Origin: Myxococcales bacterium
GTDB lineage: Bacteria; Myxococcota_A; Polyangia; Polyangiales; Polyangiaceae
Direction of reading: 5' to 3'
Assembly (NCBI GenBank): GCA_013297655.1
Contig: JAAFHV010000019.1
Location: forward strand, 1-60,077
DNA: 60,077 nt
Position 1 is the first letter of the stretch. Each line of letters begins with the position of its first letter. Shown piece by piece: positions 17,997 through 26,908 of the stretch. The notes under the pieces were generated by a model that had not been told where the DNA came from, did no database searches, and worked only from the letters and a program-made list of their open reading frames with translations. A program made the translations under genes and the position numbers.

Positions 17997-18414
17997 CGCT
18001 GGAGGTGCGAACGGCCGGACGGCGGATCTCTTGAGGGCTCGGGCCTCAATCAGGAACAAAGTTCGACGCTCGCCCACGGTCGCTCGTGCTCGATCTCGCG
18101 GACGTCGCGCGTGGACGTCGCTTCGCCGGCTCTTCGTGGGCGAGGTCGCCCGACCCGAGCGAGTGCGTTATCCGTGTCCGCGCACTGCGTCGAAAACAGT
18201 CGTGAAATCGATGCGTTATGACGCGTGCAGGCAGCATCCCCCGATGTTCTCGGGGAGCATTGGAGCGTCCTTGATCCAGCCCCGAACCAAGCGTCGCCCA
18301 TGTAGGACATTGGAGCTATTGCCCCTGACAGTCACGAAAGGCGTCAGGAATTGCGATGTAGGCAGAAATCGCGCAGCCAAAACGGATGGCACGTTCGGTG
18401 CTCTATCTCTCGTC
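17997..18414. other. Intergenic region without a recognisable gene
   Basis: 418 nt between the divergent histidine kinase and VanY lipoprotein genes; it should hold both promoters. A small inverted repeat CCTGAC...GTCAGG lies at about 18325-18350. Open frames here have no coding character. GC is somewhat lower than in the genes. Confidence 0.6.
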
Positions 18415-19164
18415 ATGCTCAAGCGCACTCTCCTCCTCCTCGCTATCGGATCCTTCGCGGTGGTCGGTTGCTCGGCCGAAGCGACGTCGGAAGACGGCAA
18501 CGACGACGAGATGGAAGAGGACACGGGCTCCTCCGAGAGCGAGCTCCGCAGTGCGGTGAGCTGCGCCACCGAGCGCATGGATACGTACTCGGGCGGCTCG
18601 CGCACCGGCACCACGGACGTGATTCGTGTCGGCGGCAAGCGCGTCACGAAGGCCACCGGCCACGCGTTCCTCAAGTGGCAGAAGGCGGCCCACGCGGCCG
18701 GCGTCAACATCGGGATCAACAGCGGCTTCCGCACGATGGACGAGCAGCGCTACTTCTACAATTGTTACCAGACCGGGCGCTGCAACAACGGCAACCTCGC
18801 CGCGCGCCCCGGCTACTCGAACCACCAGAACGGCCGCGCGCTCGACATCTCGAACTCCGGCAGCTCCTGGATGCAGAACAACGCGAGCCGCTTCGGCTTC
18901 CGTCGCACGGTCGCGAGCGAGCCCTGGCACTTCGAGTACTTCGGCACCGACCCGGGCGGCGCGTGCTCCGGCGGCGGCGGCACCTCCGAGCCCGAGCCCG
19001 CGGGCGACGGCGAGAGCTGCTCGAGCGCCACCCTCGGCCGCGTCGTCCCCGAGAAGACCTGCGTGCAGGCGCGCAGCGACAACCTTTGGTACCGCTGCCG
19101 CGATGGCAACTGGTTCGAGACGACCAGCAGCGACAGCCTCTGCTCCGCGCGCCACCCGCTCTGA
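18415..19164 (+). CDS. VanY-type D,D-carboxypeptidase lipoprotein (peptidase M15)
   Basis: 249 aa from the ATG at 18415, which gives a lipoprotein signal MLKRTLLLLAIGSFAVVGC. An acidic linker (residues about 25-42) tethers the M15 domain: SGFRTMDEQ, zinc and active-site motif SNHQNGRALDI (SxHxxGxAxD), and the C-terminal EPWHFEYFG. Such enzymes trim D-Ala or cross-bridges of peptidoglycan. A Cys-rich C-terminal tail of about 65 residues (six cysteines, containing LWYRCRDGNWFE) follows a Gly-rich hinge and looks like a small disulfide-bonded binding module. Located in the cell envelope. A long upstream region probably holds its own promoter. Confidence 0.88.
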   Translation: MLKRTLLLLAIGSFAVVGCSAEATSEDGNDDEMEEDTGSSESELRSAVSCATERMDTYSGGSRTGTTDVIRVGGKRVTKATGHAFLKWQKAAHAAGVNIGINSGFRTMDEQRYFYNCYQTGRCNNGNLAARPGYSNHQNGRALDISNSGSSWMQNNASRFGFRRTVASEPWHFEYFGTDPGGACSGGGGTSEPEPAGDGESCSSATLGRVVPEKTCVQARSDNLWYRCRDGNWFETTSSDSLCSARHPL

Positions 19165-19324
19165 TCGAGAGCTGCGCGACACAACTTTGGCCAGGGCTTC
19201 ACGCGCGATACTCCGAGCGCGCGTGGACCCTGGCCGGTTCCTTTTGTGGATGCGGGGAGGCGCTCGAAAACGCCGCCTCGTGCTCTCGGTCGAAGACCGG
19301 GACGCGCCGCGCCTTCCTGACGGT

Positions 19325-20644
19325 TCAGGGCAGCTCGGCCTGGGGTTGCATCGCCTTCACCTCCGCCGAAGTTGGGAACTTCGCGATGCGATATCGAACG
19401 GGCCAGTGCGGCGTCTTGGTCATGCGGGCGCCCATGGTCTTTTCGAGCACGTCGAACCGAACGACACCGATGTGCCGCGCCTTGCCCTTCTCCCATAGGG
19501 CGAGGCTCACGAGCTCGACCTCGGGGAGGAGGGTATCGACCGTCTCGGTGAGGGTCGCCATCGTAAAGACGTTTCCGTTCTTCTTGTTCTGAACGGCGAT
19601 AGCTTCGGCGGTGAACGGATCTTCGTCGCGCGCGTAGCTTCGGAGGAGCTTCGTCTGGCGATCGTAGTCGGCGAGCACCCCGCGGCGCTGAACCTCGGTC
19701 GCGATGGGGGTGCCCTCGAAACGGACCCAAGTCGTGCCTCTTCGCCGGAGGAGCCGCGGCGTCCACGCGCGGGGCTTCTTCACTTCGTCGCCGACCTCCC
19801 GGAGCAGGGCCTTCTGGCCCTCGACGTCGTCGCTCCCGGTGACCAGAACGGTCTCGCGCGAGACGAAGAACGCGACCGCATCGCCGCGAACGGAGAGCCC
19901 CTTGTCCATCGCGCCGAGGAAGAAGCGAGTCGCTCCGTATTCGTCGCCATCGAAGCGGAAGGCTCCCGGGGCGAGGGTCTTCATGGCGGGGGCGGGGCGT
20001 GCGAGGAGCGCGCGGGTGGCGCTCGCCAAGCTCACGTCGAAGGTGAGCTTCTTCTCCTCGAGGCCCTTGTTGGAGAGCCACTCGACCGTGTTCGCGCGAT
20101 CTTCGACGAGACCGAGGGCGAGCACGTCGGCGATCGGGCGGTAGGGCACGCGATCCGAGGAGCCGAGCTTCGGATCGTGCTCCGCGCGGAGGTGAGCGTC
20201 CACCTCGATGGTGACGCGCTCTCTCAGGATCGGGAGGGAGCCGTTGGAGGCGTTTGCGCCGAGGCTGCGATGGATGCGATCGGCCACCTCGTCGACCGAC
20301 GAGCTCGCGACGTTCGCCTCGGCCCAATGGTTCGTGAGCGCGATCGCCCCCTTCGTCTCCCCGTCCTCGAACGCGATCTCGAACGCGGCTTCGTCGAAGC
20401 GTAGCTGACGTCGCGGCTCGAGCTGCTGGAGGCGCGCCACCACGGCGCGGCCCCAAGCGCCCTTCTCGGTGATGGCCTGGGCCTTCTCCGCCGATGGCCG
20501 CCGCGGCTTGCAAGCGCCGAGCAACGAAGCGCTCGGCACGATTCCCACGAGCGCGGCGAGGAGCACCGCGCCCGCGCGCGACCGTGCCCACGCACCAACG
20601 TGAGAGGGGGCGGAACGGAGACCACGGAGGCAAAGTTTGGACAT
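19325..20644 (-). CDS. Putative lipoprotein, possibly DUF1444/YtpQ-like
   Basis: 439 aa from the ATG at 20644; the frame is open from 20782. The signal region ends LVGIVPSASLLGACK, with lipobox LGAC. The mature part is an alpha/beta protein with a segment DVLALGLVEDRANTVEWLSNKGLEEKKL that recalls the DUF1444 (YtpQ) fold; this is a weak resemblance seen by eye. No catalytic motif is visible. It is convergent with the VanY gene. Function unknown. Confidence 0.75.
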   Translation of the reverse strand: MSKLCLRGLRSAPSHVGAWARSRAGAVLLAALVGIVPSASLLGACKPRRPSAEKAQAITEKGAWGRAVVARLQQLEPRRQLRFDEAAFEIAFEDGETKGAIALTNHWAEANVASSSVDEVADRIHRSLGANASNGSLPILRERVTIEVDAHLRAEHDPKLGSSDRVPYRPIADVLALGLVEDRANTVEWLSNKGLEEKKLTFDVSLASATRALLARPAPAMKTLAPGAFRFDGDEYGATRFFLGAMDKGLSVRGDAVAFFVSRETVLVTGSDDVEGQKALLREVGDEVKKPRAWTPRLLRRRGTTWVRFEGTPIATEVQRRGVLADYDRQTKLLRSYARDEDPFTAEAIAVQNKKNGNVFTMATLTETVDTLLPEVELVSLALWEKGKARHIGVVRFDVLEKTMGARMTKTPHWPVRYRIAKFPTSAEVKAMQPQAELP

Positions 20645-20804
20645 CGTGCTCGAGTCGTTGGCTCTCCCGGACGCACGATCCGTCGTGTTTTCGTGGCGAG
20701 CGTGTGGAGCGGCCGACCCTATGGCAGAGGGCAAGCAAGTCAAGGTGGCGTCATTCGGGTCGCGCGCCCTTCGCCGTTCCACCCGACCGCCGTCGACGAA
20801 ACAC

Positions 20805-20836
20805 GAACGCCCACGAGCCGGAGCTCGTGGGCGTTC
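20805..20836 (-). terminator. Terminator hairpin after the Gly/Pro-rich membrane protein gene
   Basis: Perfect 14-bp inverted repeat (805-818 with 823-836 of the 20-kb block), loop CGGA, 30 nt after the stop codon on the minus strand, followed by GTGTTTCG. It has little T-tract but is by far the strongest hairpin of the area. Confidence 0.7.
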
Positions 20837-20866
20837 TTCACTTCGGGTTCGCTAGGCTAACGAGGC

Positions 20867-21778
20867 TTAGTAGCCGCCGCCGTAGCCGCCGCCGGGCGGA
20901 CCACCGTAACCGCCACCGCCGCCGGGCGGACCGTAGCCACCCATGGGGGGACCGCCGTAGCCGCCGCCGGGGGGACCACCGAAGCCACCCGCGGGGGGCG
21001 GACCACCAGGCGGGCCGAAGCCACCCGAGAAGCCACCGAAGCCTCCGCCGTACGCGGGATCCTGGCCCGTGAGACGGAGGTAAACGACCGCGTAGGCGAG
21101 GGACACGAGCGGGAGCGCGACGAAGAGGCCGAGGTAACAGGCGATGCAGCCGAGGAGCATGATGCCGACGGACATGAGCCCGAGGAGGAAGAGCTTGCCC
21201 TTGTGGCCGTCGGTCGCTTTCCAGCTCGCGCCGAGCGCGTCGATGGGGCCCATGTTCTTGTCGACCACGAAGTACGGCGCGAGGCCGAACCCGAGCCCGA
21301 GGATCACGCCCGGGACGACGAGGAAGATCATGCCGATGTAGACCATGATCATCAGCAAGAACGTGGTCGCGAGCATGCTCGGGAAGCGACCCATCGCGGA
21401 GAAGAGATCGCCGAACGAGGGCGCGCCGCCCTTGGCCGCCGTGATCCAAATCTTCATGAGACCAGCCTGGAAGAGCATCTGGATCAGGAAGCCGACGAGC
21501 GAGCACGCGCCGTTGACGACTTGGTACTCGTCGCTCCCTACGTCGAGCGCGCCCGCGCCCGCGAGACCAATTGGAATGAAGCTCGGGAGCGAGCCGATGA
21601 GCCCCGCGAGGAACATGCTGAAGATGAGCACGGCCCAGTTCGGACCGAACTTGCTCCACGCGGCTCCGAGAACGTCGCCCGGCTCCCATGGCTGCGGCGC
21701 GCCGGACATGCCTTGCGGCGGCGCGAAGCCACCCCCGGGCGGCGGTTGAGCGGGTGCGGCGTACGGGTTGTGGCTCAT
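20867..21778 (-). CDS. Integral membrane protein with Gly/Pro-rich cytoplasmic tails
   Basis: 303 aa from the ATG at 21778 (MSHNPYAAPAQPPPGGG). The N-terminal ~35 residues are Pro/Gly/Ala-rich. The core has about six hydrophobic segments with a segment DVLGAAWSKFGPNW before the first helix and DALGASWKATDGHKGK between the later ones, as in membrane proteins of the glycerophosphodiesterase-membrane-domain/DUF975 type. The last ~60 residues are repeats of GGFGGPP/GGGYGGPP. Such low-complexity tails are common in predicted myxobacterial membrane proteins. Function unknown. Diverges from the SDR gene. Confidence 0.82.
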   Translation of the reverse strand: MSHNPYAAPAQPPPGGGFAPPQGMSGAPQPWEPGDVLGAAWSKFGPNWAVLIFSMFLAGLIGSLPSFIPIGLAGAGALDVGSDEYQVVNGACSLVGFLIQMLFQAGLMKIWITAAKGGAPSFGDLFSAMGRFPSMLATTFLLMIMVYIGMIFLVVPGVILGLGFGLAPYFVVDKNMGPIDALGASWKATDGHKGKLFLLGLMSVGIMLLGCIACYLGLFVALPLVSLAYAVVYLRLTGQDPAYGGGFGGFSGGFGPPGGPPPAGGFGGPPGGGYGGPPMGGYGPPGGGGGYGGPPGGGYGGGY

Positions 21779-21874
21779 GCGCGATCTCCTCGAAAAGACG
21801 AACCCCGCGAAGGCGCGGGCTCCGATCCTCGAGCATAGGGCCCCGGTCGCGATCACGAAAGGGTCGCGGCTCCG

Positions 21875-21905
21875 CCATGTTTTGTTAGCAATATCAAATA
21901 CTTGG
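21875..21905. promoter_or_regulatory. AT-rich patch in divergent promoter region
   Basis: The only AT-rich stretch (around TTTTGTTAGCAATATCAAAT) in the 204-nt region between the divergent membrane-protein and SDR genes. It is a likely promoter location for one or both; no precise -10/-35 can be assigned. Confidence 0.3.
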
Positions 21906-21982
21906 CCGAGTGGGGCGACACCCTCGCGGGCCGCGCGCGCTTGCTTGGTCGACTTTGTGCGCGTCGACTCTAAGGTCGCACG

Positions 21983-23383
21983 ATGTCGATGCCTCCCGAG
22001 CGTGCCACTGTCGTGATCGGGGGCGGAAGCGGCTTCGTGGGCCAAGCGCTCGCCGCGAGTCTCTCGTCGCGCTTTCGAATCGTGGGTCTCTCGCGATCGG
22101 AGCGCGCCCCCGACGCGCACGTCGAAGAGTGGCGGAAGGCCGATCTGTTCAACCTCCGCGACGCCGAGCGCGCGCTCGTGGGCGCGAAGTACGCCGTGTA
22201 CCTCGTGCACAGCATGTTGCCTTCGGCGCGCCTCACCCAGGGCACGTTCGAGGACCTCGACCTCATTTGCGCCGACAACTTCGCGCGCGCCGCGAAAAAA
22301 GCGGGGGTCGAGCAGATCGTGTTCTTGGGAGGGATTTTGCCTGCGCGGCGCGATCTCTCGCCTCACCTCGCGAGCCGCCTCGAGGTGGAGAAGACGCTCG
22401 CGCGCTACGACGTGCCCGTCACGGTGCTGCGCGCGGGGCTCGTCATCGGCGGTGGCGGCTCGTCGTTCGAGATGCTCGCGCGGCTCGTGCGTCGCCTCCC
22501 GTTCATGATCGTCCCGGAGTGGACGCGCACGAAGACACAACCGGTGGGCGTGGACGACGTGGTCGCGCTGCTCTCGTTCGTGGTGGGAAACGCGGCGTGC
22601 TTCGGGGAGACGTACGACGTGGGCGCCCCCGAGCAGCTCGAGTACCGCTCGCTCATGGGCATGTGCGCGGAGCTGCTCGGGCTTTCGCGGCCGATGCTCT
22701 CGGTGCCGGTGTTCACGCCGGGACTTTCGCGGCTGTGGGTCTCGCTCGTGACCGGCGCGCCGAAGGATCTCGTCGCGCCGCTGGTGGAGAGCCTTCGCTA
22801 CGAGATGCTCGCCGACGACGCGCGCCTCTTCGCGATGGCGGGCCTCACCCCGACGCCGCTTCGGGTCGCGATGCAACGCGCGCTCGCCGAGCACTCCGAC
22901 ACGCCCCGCGCGTACAAGAGCCCGGCCGCGGGAAACCGAGGAAAATCAGGGCAAAAGCGGCCCTCGTTCGTGCGCTCGGTGCAGCGGATGACGCTCCCGA
23001 AGGAGCGCGACGCGCAATGGGCGGCCGAGGAGTACGTGCGCTGGCTCCCGCGGGCGCTACGGGGTCTCGTTCGGGTCGACGTGGCGGAGAACCGAAGCTG
23101 CACGTTCTTCCTCGTGCTGTTCCACATTCCGCTCCTCGTGCTCACCTACGTGCCCGATCGCAGCACGGCCGATCGCCAGCTCTTCTTCGTGACCGGCGGC
23201 GTGCTCTCGCGACCCGATTTTCGAGGGCGGTTCGAGCTACGCCAGGTGCTCGATCAGCGCACGCTCATCACCGCGATCCACGATTTTGCGCCGCGCTTGC
23301 CGTGGTTCATTTACGTCGCGACGCAGGCGAAGTTCCACGCGTGGGTCATGGCCGCGTTTCGTCGCCACGTCGCGCGGTCGTGA
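21983..23383 (+). CDS. NAD(P)-binding SDR/epimerase-like protein with C-terminal extension
   Basis: 466 aa. The N-terminal Rossmann motif is VVIGGGSGFVGQALA (residues 10-24), followed by an atypical-SDR fold with VYLVHSML and an LGGILP strand, as in NDUFA9/NmrA-like proteins that lack the YxxxK pair. Residues beyond about 300 form a second part with a hydrophobic segment (FFLVLFHIPLLVLTYV) and an aromatic C-terminus, possibly membrane-associated. Similar two-part proteins are annotated as NAD(P)H-binding proteins of unknown function. It ends 23 nt from the convergent phoU. Confidence 0.8.
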   Translation: MSMPPERATVVIGGGSGFVGQALAASLSSRFRIVGLSRSERAPDAHVEEWRKADLFNLRDAERALVGAKYAVYLVHSMLPSARLTQGTFEDLDLICADNFARAAKKAGVEQIVFLGGILPARRDLSPHLASRLEVEKTLARYDVPVTVLRAGLVIGGGGSSFEMLARLVRRLPFMIVPEWTRTKTQPVGVDDVVALLSFVVGNAACFGETYDVGAPEQLEYRSLMGMCAELLGLSRPMLSVPVFTPGLSRLWVSLVTGAPKDLVAPLVESLRYEMLADDARLFAMAGLTPTPLRVAMQRALAEHSDTPRAYKSPAAGNRGKSGQKRPSFVRSVQRMTLPKERDAQWAAEEYVRWLPRALRGLVRVDVAENRSCTFFLVLFHIPLLVLTYVPDRSTADRQLFFVTGGVLSRPDFRGRFELRQVLDQRTLITAIHDFAPRLPWFIYVATQAKFHAWVMAAFRRHVARS

Positions 23384-23406
23384 AACGCGCGGTCGTGGGC
23401 CGAGGC

Positions 23407-24207
23407 TCAGCTCCCTTTGCGGCTCGTGGGAGGGCTCGCGCGGACGGAGCTGGGGCTCTTCTCCACGAGATCGCGCCGCGACTCGAGGCCGGGGGGCGCC
23501 GGCGTCTGCATCTTTCCGGAGCGGCGCTGGTCGGCGAGGCGGCCGGCGTGGCGGATGTCTTTCCCGCGCACCATGAAGACCACCATCTCCGCGATGTTCG
23601 TCGCGTGGTCGGCGATGCGTTCGATGTACTTTGCAATCGATTGCACGCGCGTCGCGCGGTAGATGTTTCGCGGGTTCTCCATCATGTACGTGAGGAGATC
23701 GCGGAAGATGGACGCGTAATAAGCGTCGACCGCGCTGTCGCGGCCGATCACGGCTTCGGCGCGGGTCACGTCGGCGGCGACGAAGGCGTCGAGCGCCTCG
23801 CGGAGCATGCCTTGCGCCGCCTCGGCCATGTTCACGACGTCGACGTAGGGCTTGAGCGGGGGCTCCTCGTTGAGCTCGAGCACGCGCTCGCAGATGTTGA
23901 CGCCCAAGTCGCCCATGCGCTCCAAATCGGTGACGAGCTTGAGCGCGATGGTGAGGAAGCGGAGATCGCTCGCGACGGGCTGGCGACGGGCGAGCACGCG
24001 GAGGCAGAGCTCGTCGGTCTCGACCTCGATGCGGTTGATTTGGCGATCGGTCTCGAGGGTGCGCTGCGCGAGATCGCTGTCGCGTTCGATGAGGGCGCGC
24101 ATGCTCGCGGTGAGCATGTCTTCCACTTTGGCGCCCATGAGCAAGAGCTGCTCGCGGATCTTGCGGAGCTCGCCTTCGTACTCGCGGTCGGTGTGGGCTC
24201 GGCTCAT
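23407..24207 (-). CDS. phoU: Phosphate transport system regulator PhoU
   Basis: 266 aa, with two PhoU helical repeats over residues about 8-215: first ELRKIREQLLLMGAKVEDML, LKLVTDLERMGDLGVNI, and second with IAKYIERIADHATNIAEMVVF, carrying the E-R-x-x-D/A-H-x-x-N metal-binding pattern. A ~45-residue disordered C-terminal tail (GKMQTPAPPG...) is extra to the family. PhoU links the Pst transporter to PhoR and keeps the Pho regulon off when phosphate is plentiful. Last gene of the phoBR-pstSCAB-phoU unit, 23 nt after pstB. Confidence 0.95.
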   Translation of the reverse strand: MSRAHTDREYEGELRKIREQLLLMGAKVEDMLTASMRALIERDSDLAQRTLETDRQINRIEVETDELCLRVLARRQPVASDLRFLTIALKLVTDLERMGDLGVNICERVLELNEEPPLKPYVDVVNMAEAAQGMLREALDAFVAADVTRAEAVIGRDSAVDAYYASIFRDLLTYMMENPRNIYRATRVQSIAKYIERIADHATNIAEMVVFMVRGKDIRHAGRLADQRRSGKMQTPAPPGLESRRDLVEKSPSSVRASPPTSRKGS

Positions 24208-24230
24208 GATGAGGCTCTTTCTAGGGAATT

Positions 24231-25022
24231 TCAGCCGAATCGGCCCGTGATGTACTCCTCGGTCCGCGGATCCTCGGGGCGGGTGAAGAGCACGTCGGCG
24301 AGGCCGTACTCCACGAGCTCGCCCAAATAAAAGAACGCGGTGAGGTCGGAGACGCGCGCCGCCTGCTGCATGGAGTGCGTCACGATGACGATGGTGTAGC
24401 GCTCGCGAAGATCGTGGATGAGCTCCTCGATCCGCGCGGTGGCGATCGGGTCGAGCGACGAGCAGGGCTCGTCCATCAAGATGACCTCCGGCTCGAGCGC
24501 GAGGCAACGCGCGATGCACAAGCGCTGCTGTTGGCCGCCGGACAAGCTGCCGCCGGGGCGATCGAGCGAGTCGCGCATCTCGTCCCACATCGCGGCTTGG
24601 GTGAGCGCGGCCTCCACGACGACGTCGGGGCTGGCGGGGCGAATGCCGTTCAAACGAAGGCCCGAGAGCACGTTGTCGCGGACGGACATCTCCGGGAACG
24701 GGTTCGGCTTTTGGAACACCATCCCCACCTTGCGGCGCACCCCGACCGGATCGACCGCGCTCCCGTAGATGCTCTTTCCGTCAAGGAGCACGTCGCCGGA
24801 GGTGGTCGCCCCGGGCACGACCTCGTGCATGCGGTTCAAGCAGCGGATGAACGTGGATTTTCCGCAGCCCGAGGGGCCGATGACGGCCGTCACCTTGTGC
24901 TCGATGACCGGCATCGTGATGCCGCGGAGCGCGACCGCGTCCGGGAATTTGGCGCCGAGATTTTCGGCGCGCATCTTCTCGACGTGCGGGGGCGGGGGAG
25001 TGCTCGGAGGAACGGTGGACAT
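24231..25022 (-). CDS. pstB: Phosphate ABC transporter ATP-binding protein PstB
   Basis: 263 aa from the ATG at 25022; a GTG at 25043 would add seven residues. Walker [11 protein letters not shown]-loop [12 protein letters not shown] signature LSGGQQQR, Walker [14 protein letters not shown] and switch histidine in VTHSMQQA are all present. The FQKPNPFP segment is typical of PstB. Energises phosphate uptake with PstA/PstC at the inner membrane. Confidence 0.97.
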   Translation of the reverse strand: MSTVPPSTPPPPHVEKMRAENLGAKFPDAVALRGITMPVIEHKVTAVIGPSGCGKSTFIRCLNRMHEVVPGATTSGDVLLDGKSIYGSAVDPVGVRRKVGMVFQKPNPFPEMSVRDNVLSGLRLNGIRPASPDVVVEAALTQAAMWDEMRDSLDRPGGSLSGGQQQRLCIARCLALEPEVILMDEPCSSLDPIATARIEELIHDLRERYTIVIVTHSMQQAARVSDLTAFFYLGELVEYGLADVLFTRPEDPRTEEYITGRFG

Positions 25023-25061
25023 GGGTGGCAATGGGGAGGACACCGACGCGAACGCGCCTCG

Positions 25062-25922
25062 CTAGGATACGTCGTCGCGACGCTTGGAGAGTAACCGGGC
25101 GGTGACCTGAAAGACGAGCACGAGGCTCACGAGCACGAGCGCGGCCGCCCAAGCTTGTGCATGAAGATCGTCGTAGGGCGAGATCGTGTAGGTGAAAATC
25201 GAGACAGGGAGCGACGCGGTGGGCTCACGTAGATCGTCGCAGAAAAAGCGGCTCTCCCAGGCGGTGAAGAGCAGCGGCGCCGCTTCCCCGGCGGCGCGGC
25301 CCACCGCGAGGAGCACCCCGGTGGCGATGCCTCGCGCGGCAGACGGGAGCACCACCTGCGCGATGACGCGGTGACGCGTGGCGCCCAAAGCGAGCGCCGC
25401 CTCACGAAGACGCTCCGGAACGGCGCGCACCGCCACCTCCGTCGCGCGGGTCACGGTGGGGATCATCGTGAGCGCCAACGCCGCGCCGCCGGCGAGGGCA
25501 GAGAAATGCTTCATCCACGCCACGAGCACGCCGAACACGAAGATGCCGAACACGACCGAAGGCACCGCGGCGAGGGCGTCTGCTGCCGTGCGCGCGAGGC
25601 GCACGAGCTTGCCCGTGCGCGCCTCGGCGAGGTGAATGCCCGCGAGCAGGCCGACCGGGAGCGCGATCGCGCACGCGAGCGCGACGAGGAGGAGCGTGCC
25701 GACGATCGCGTTCGCGACCCCACCGCCAGGCACCCCTGCGGGCCTCGGGAGGGCGGTGAGCGTGGTCATCGAAAGGCCGCGTGCGCCGTACCCTACGACC
25801 GAGAAGAGCACCGACGCGAGGCCGACGACGGTGAGCGCCGTCACGCCCGCCGCGAGCCCGCGTACGAAGGACTCGGAGGCGCGTCGCGACGCGAGCGTAC
25901 GTACACGCGCGGCGTCGCTCAT
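25062..25922 (-). CDS. pstA: Phosphate ABC transporter permease PstA
   Basis: 286 aa with six hydrophobic segments. The EAA loop reads EAALALGATRHRVIAQVVLP, and the GEAAPLLFT motif near residue 220 is typical of PstA. The ATG overlaps the pstC stop by 4 nt (25919-25922). The pstB start lies about 40 nt downstream. Confidence 0.95.
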   Translation of the reverse strand: MSDAARVRTLASRRASESFVRGLAAGVTALTVVGLASVLFSVVGYGARGLSMTTLTALPRPAGVPGGGVANAIVGTLLLVALACAIALPVGLLAGIHLAEARTGKLVRLARTAADALAAVPSVVFGIFVFGVLVAWMKHFSALAGGAALALTMIPTVTRATEVAVRAVPERLREAALALGATRHRVIAQVVLPSAARGIATGVLLAVGRAAGEAAPLLFTAWESRFFCDDLREPTASLPVSIFTYTISPYDDLHAQAWAAALVLVSLVLVFQVTARLLSKRRDDVS

Positions 25923-26908
25923 GGCGAGGGACCGAGCTCGCCCTCGGCCGGGCCGGTGGAGAGTCCTGCTGCTTTTCGGCGCAAATATCGGCGGACCACG
26001 CCGTGGGCGCCCAGGTTGAACAGCACCGTCACGACGAGGAGGACGAGCGCGACCTCGTAGAGGGCCGACGCGTGGAGCGGATCCGACGCTTGCGGCATCT
26101 CGTTCGCGAGCACGCTCGCGGCGGTGTACCCGGGCGCAAAAAGGGAGGCCGAGATCTCGGCGCTATTTCCGATGACCATGGTCACCGCCATCGTCTCGCC
26201 GACGGCGCGCCCGAAGCCCAACATCGTCGCCGCGAAGAGGCCCGCGCGGGCGTGAGGGATCACCACGTGACGAAGCACCTCCCAACGGGTGCCTCCGAGA
26301 GCGGTGCCCGCTTCGCGGAGGTTCTGCGGCACGGCGAGGAGCACGTCGCGCATGACGGCCGCGATCGTGGGGAGCACCATGAGCGCGAGCACGAGCGACG
26401 CGGCGAGCATGCTCACGCCCTGGGTGGGCCCCCGCGCCCCGGTGCCGCGGAGGAGCGGCGCGAGCACGAGCACACCCCACATGCCGTAGACCACGCTCGG
26501 CACCGCCGCGAGCATCTCGACGAGCGCGCCGACCGGACCGCGCGTCCGTCGCGGGCCGAGCTCGGCGACGTAAATGGCCACGAGAAACCCGCCTGGGAGT
26601 GCGATCGCGAGCGCGAGGACGGACGACAGGATCGTGCCGAAGAGGAACGGGAGCGCGCCGAATCGCGCGTGGAGCGGGTCCCACTCGGTGCCGGCGAGGA
26701 AGCCGAGCCCGAACACCTCGACGCTCATGCGCGACTGCTTCGCGAGGTAGGCGAAGAGCGCGAGGAGGAGCACGAGCAACGAGGCGGACGCGAGCTGCGC
26801 GATGCCACGGAGCACCCGCGCGAAGACCACTCCGGAGGTCGCGTTCGCGTTCGCGTTCACGTTCGCGTTCGCGTTCGCGTTCGCGTTCACGTTCGCGTTG
26901 CGGCTCAC
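25919..26908 (-). CDS. pstC: Phosphate ABC transporter permease PstC with Asn-Ala repeat head
   Basis: 329 aa from the GTG at 26908, whose GTGA overlaps the pstS stop. Residues 3-22 are an (NA/NV) dipeptide repeat encoded by ten hexamer units, ahead of the first helix. The core has six membrane spans, the EAA loop EAGTALGGTRWEVLRHVVIP and the GRAVGETMAVTMVIGN motif characteristic of PstC. The repeat would sit on the cytoplasmic side. Its length could vary in multiples of six bases without breaking the frame. Confidence 0.95.
   Translation of the reverse strand: MSRNANVNANANANANVNANANATSGVVFARVLRGIAQLASASLLVLLLALFAYLAKQSRMSVEVFGLGFLAGTEWDPLHARFGALPFLFGTILSSVLALAIALPGGFLVAIYVAELGPRRTRGPVGALVEMLAAVPSVVYGMWGVLVLAPLLRGTGARGPTQGVSMLAASLVLALMVLPTIAAVMRDVLLAVPQNLREAGTALGGTRWEVLRHVVIPHARAGLFAATMLGFGRAVGETMAVTMVIGNSAEISASLFAPGYTAASVLANEMPQASDPLHASALYEVALVLLVVTVLFNLGAHGVVRRYLRRKAAGLSTGPAEGELGPSP
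26841..26900. repeat. Hexanucleotide microsatellite at the 5' end of pstC
   Basis: Ten tandem 6-bp units on the plus strand, GCGTTC or ACGTTC, in the order A A A B A A A A B A' (last unit GCGTTG). It encodes alternating Asn-Ala/Asn-Val at the start of PstC and begins only 8 nt after the GTG start codon. Confidence 0.95.
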
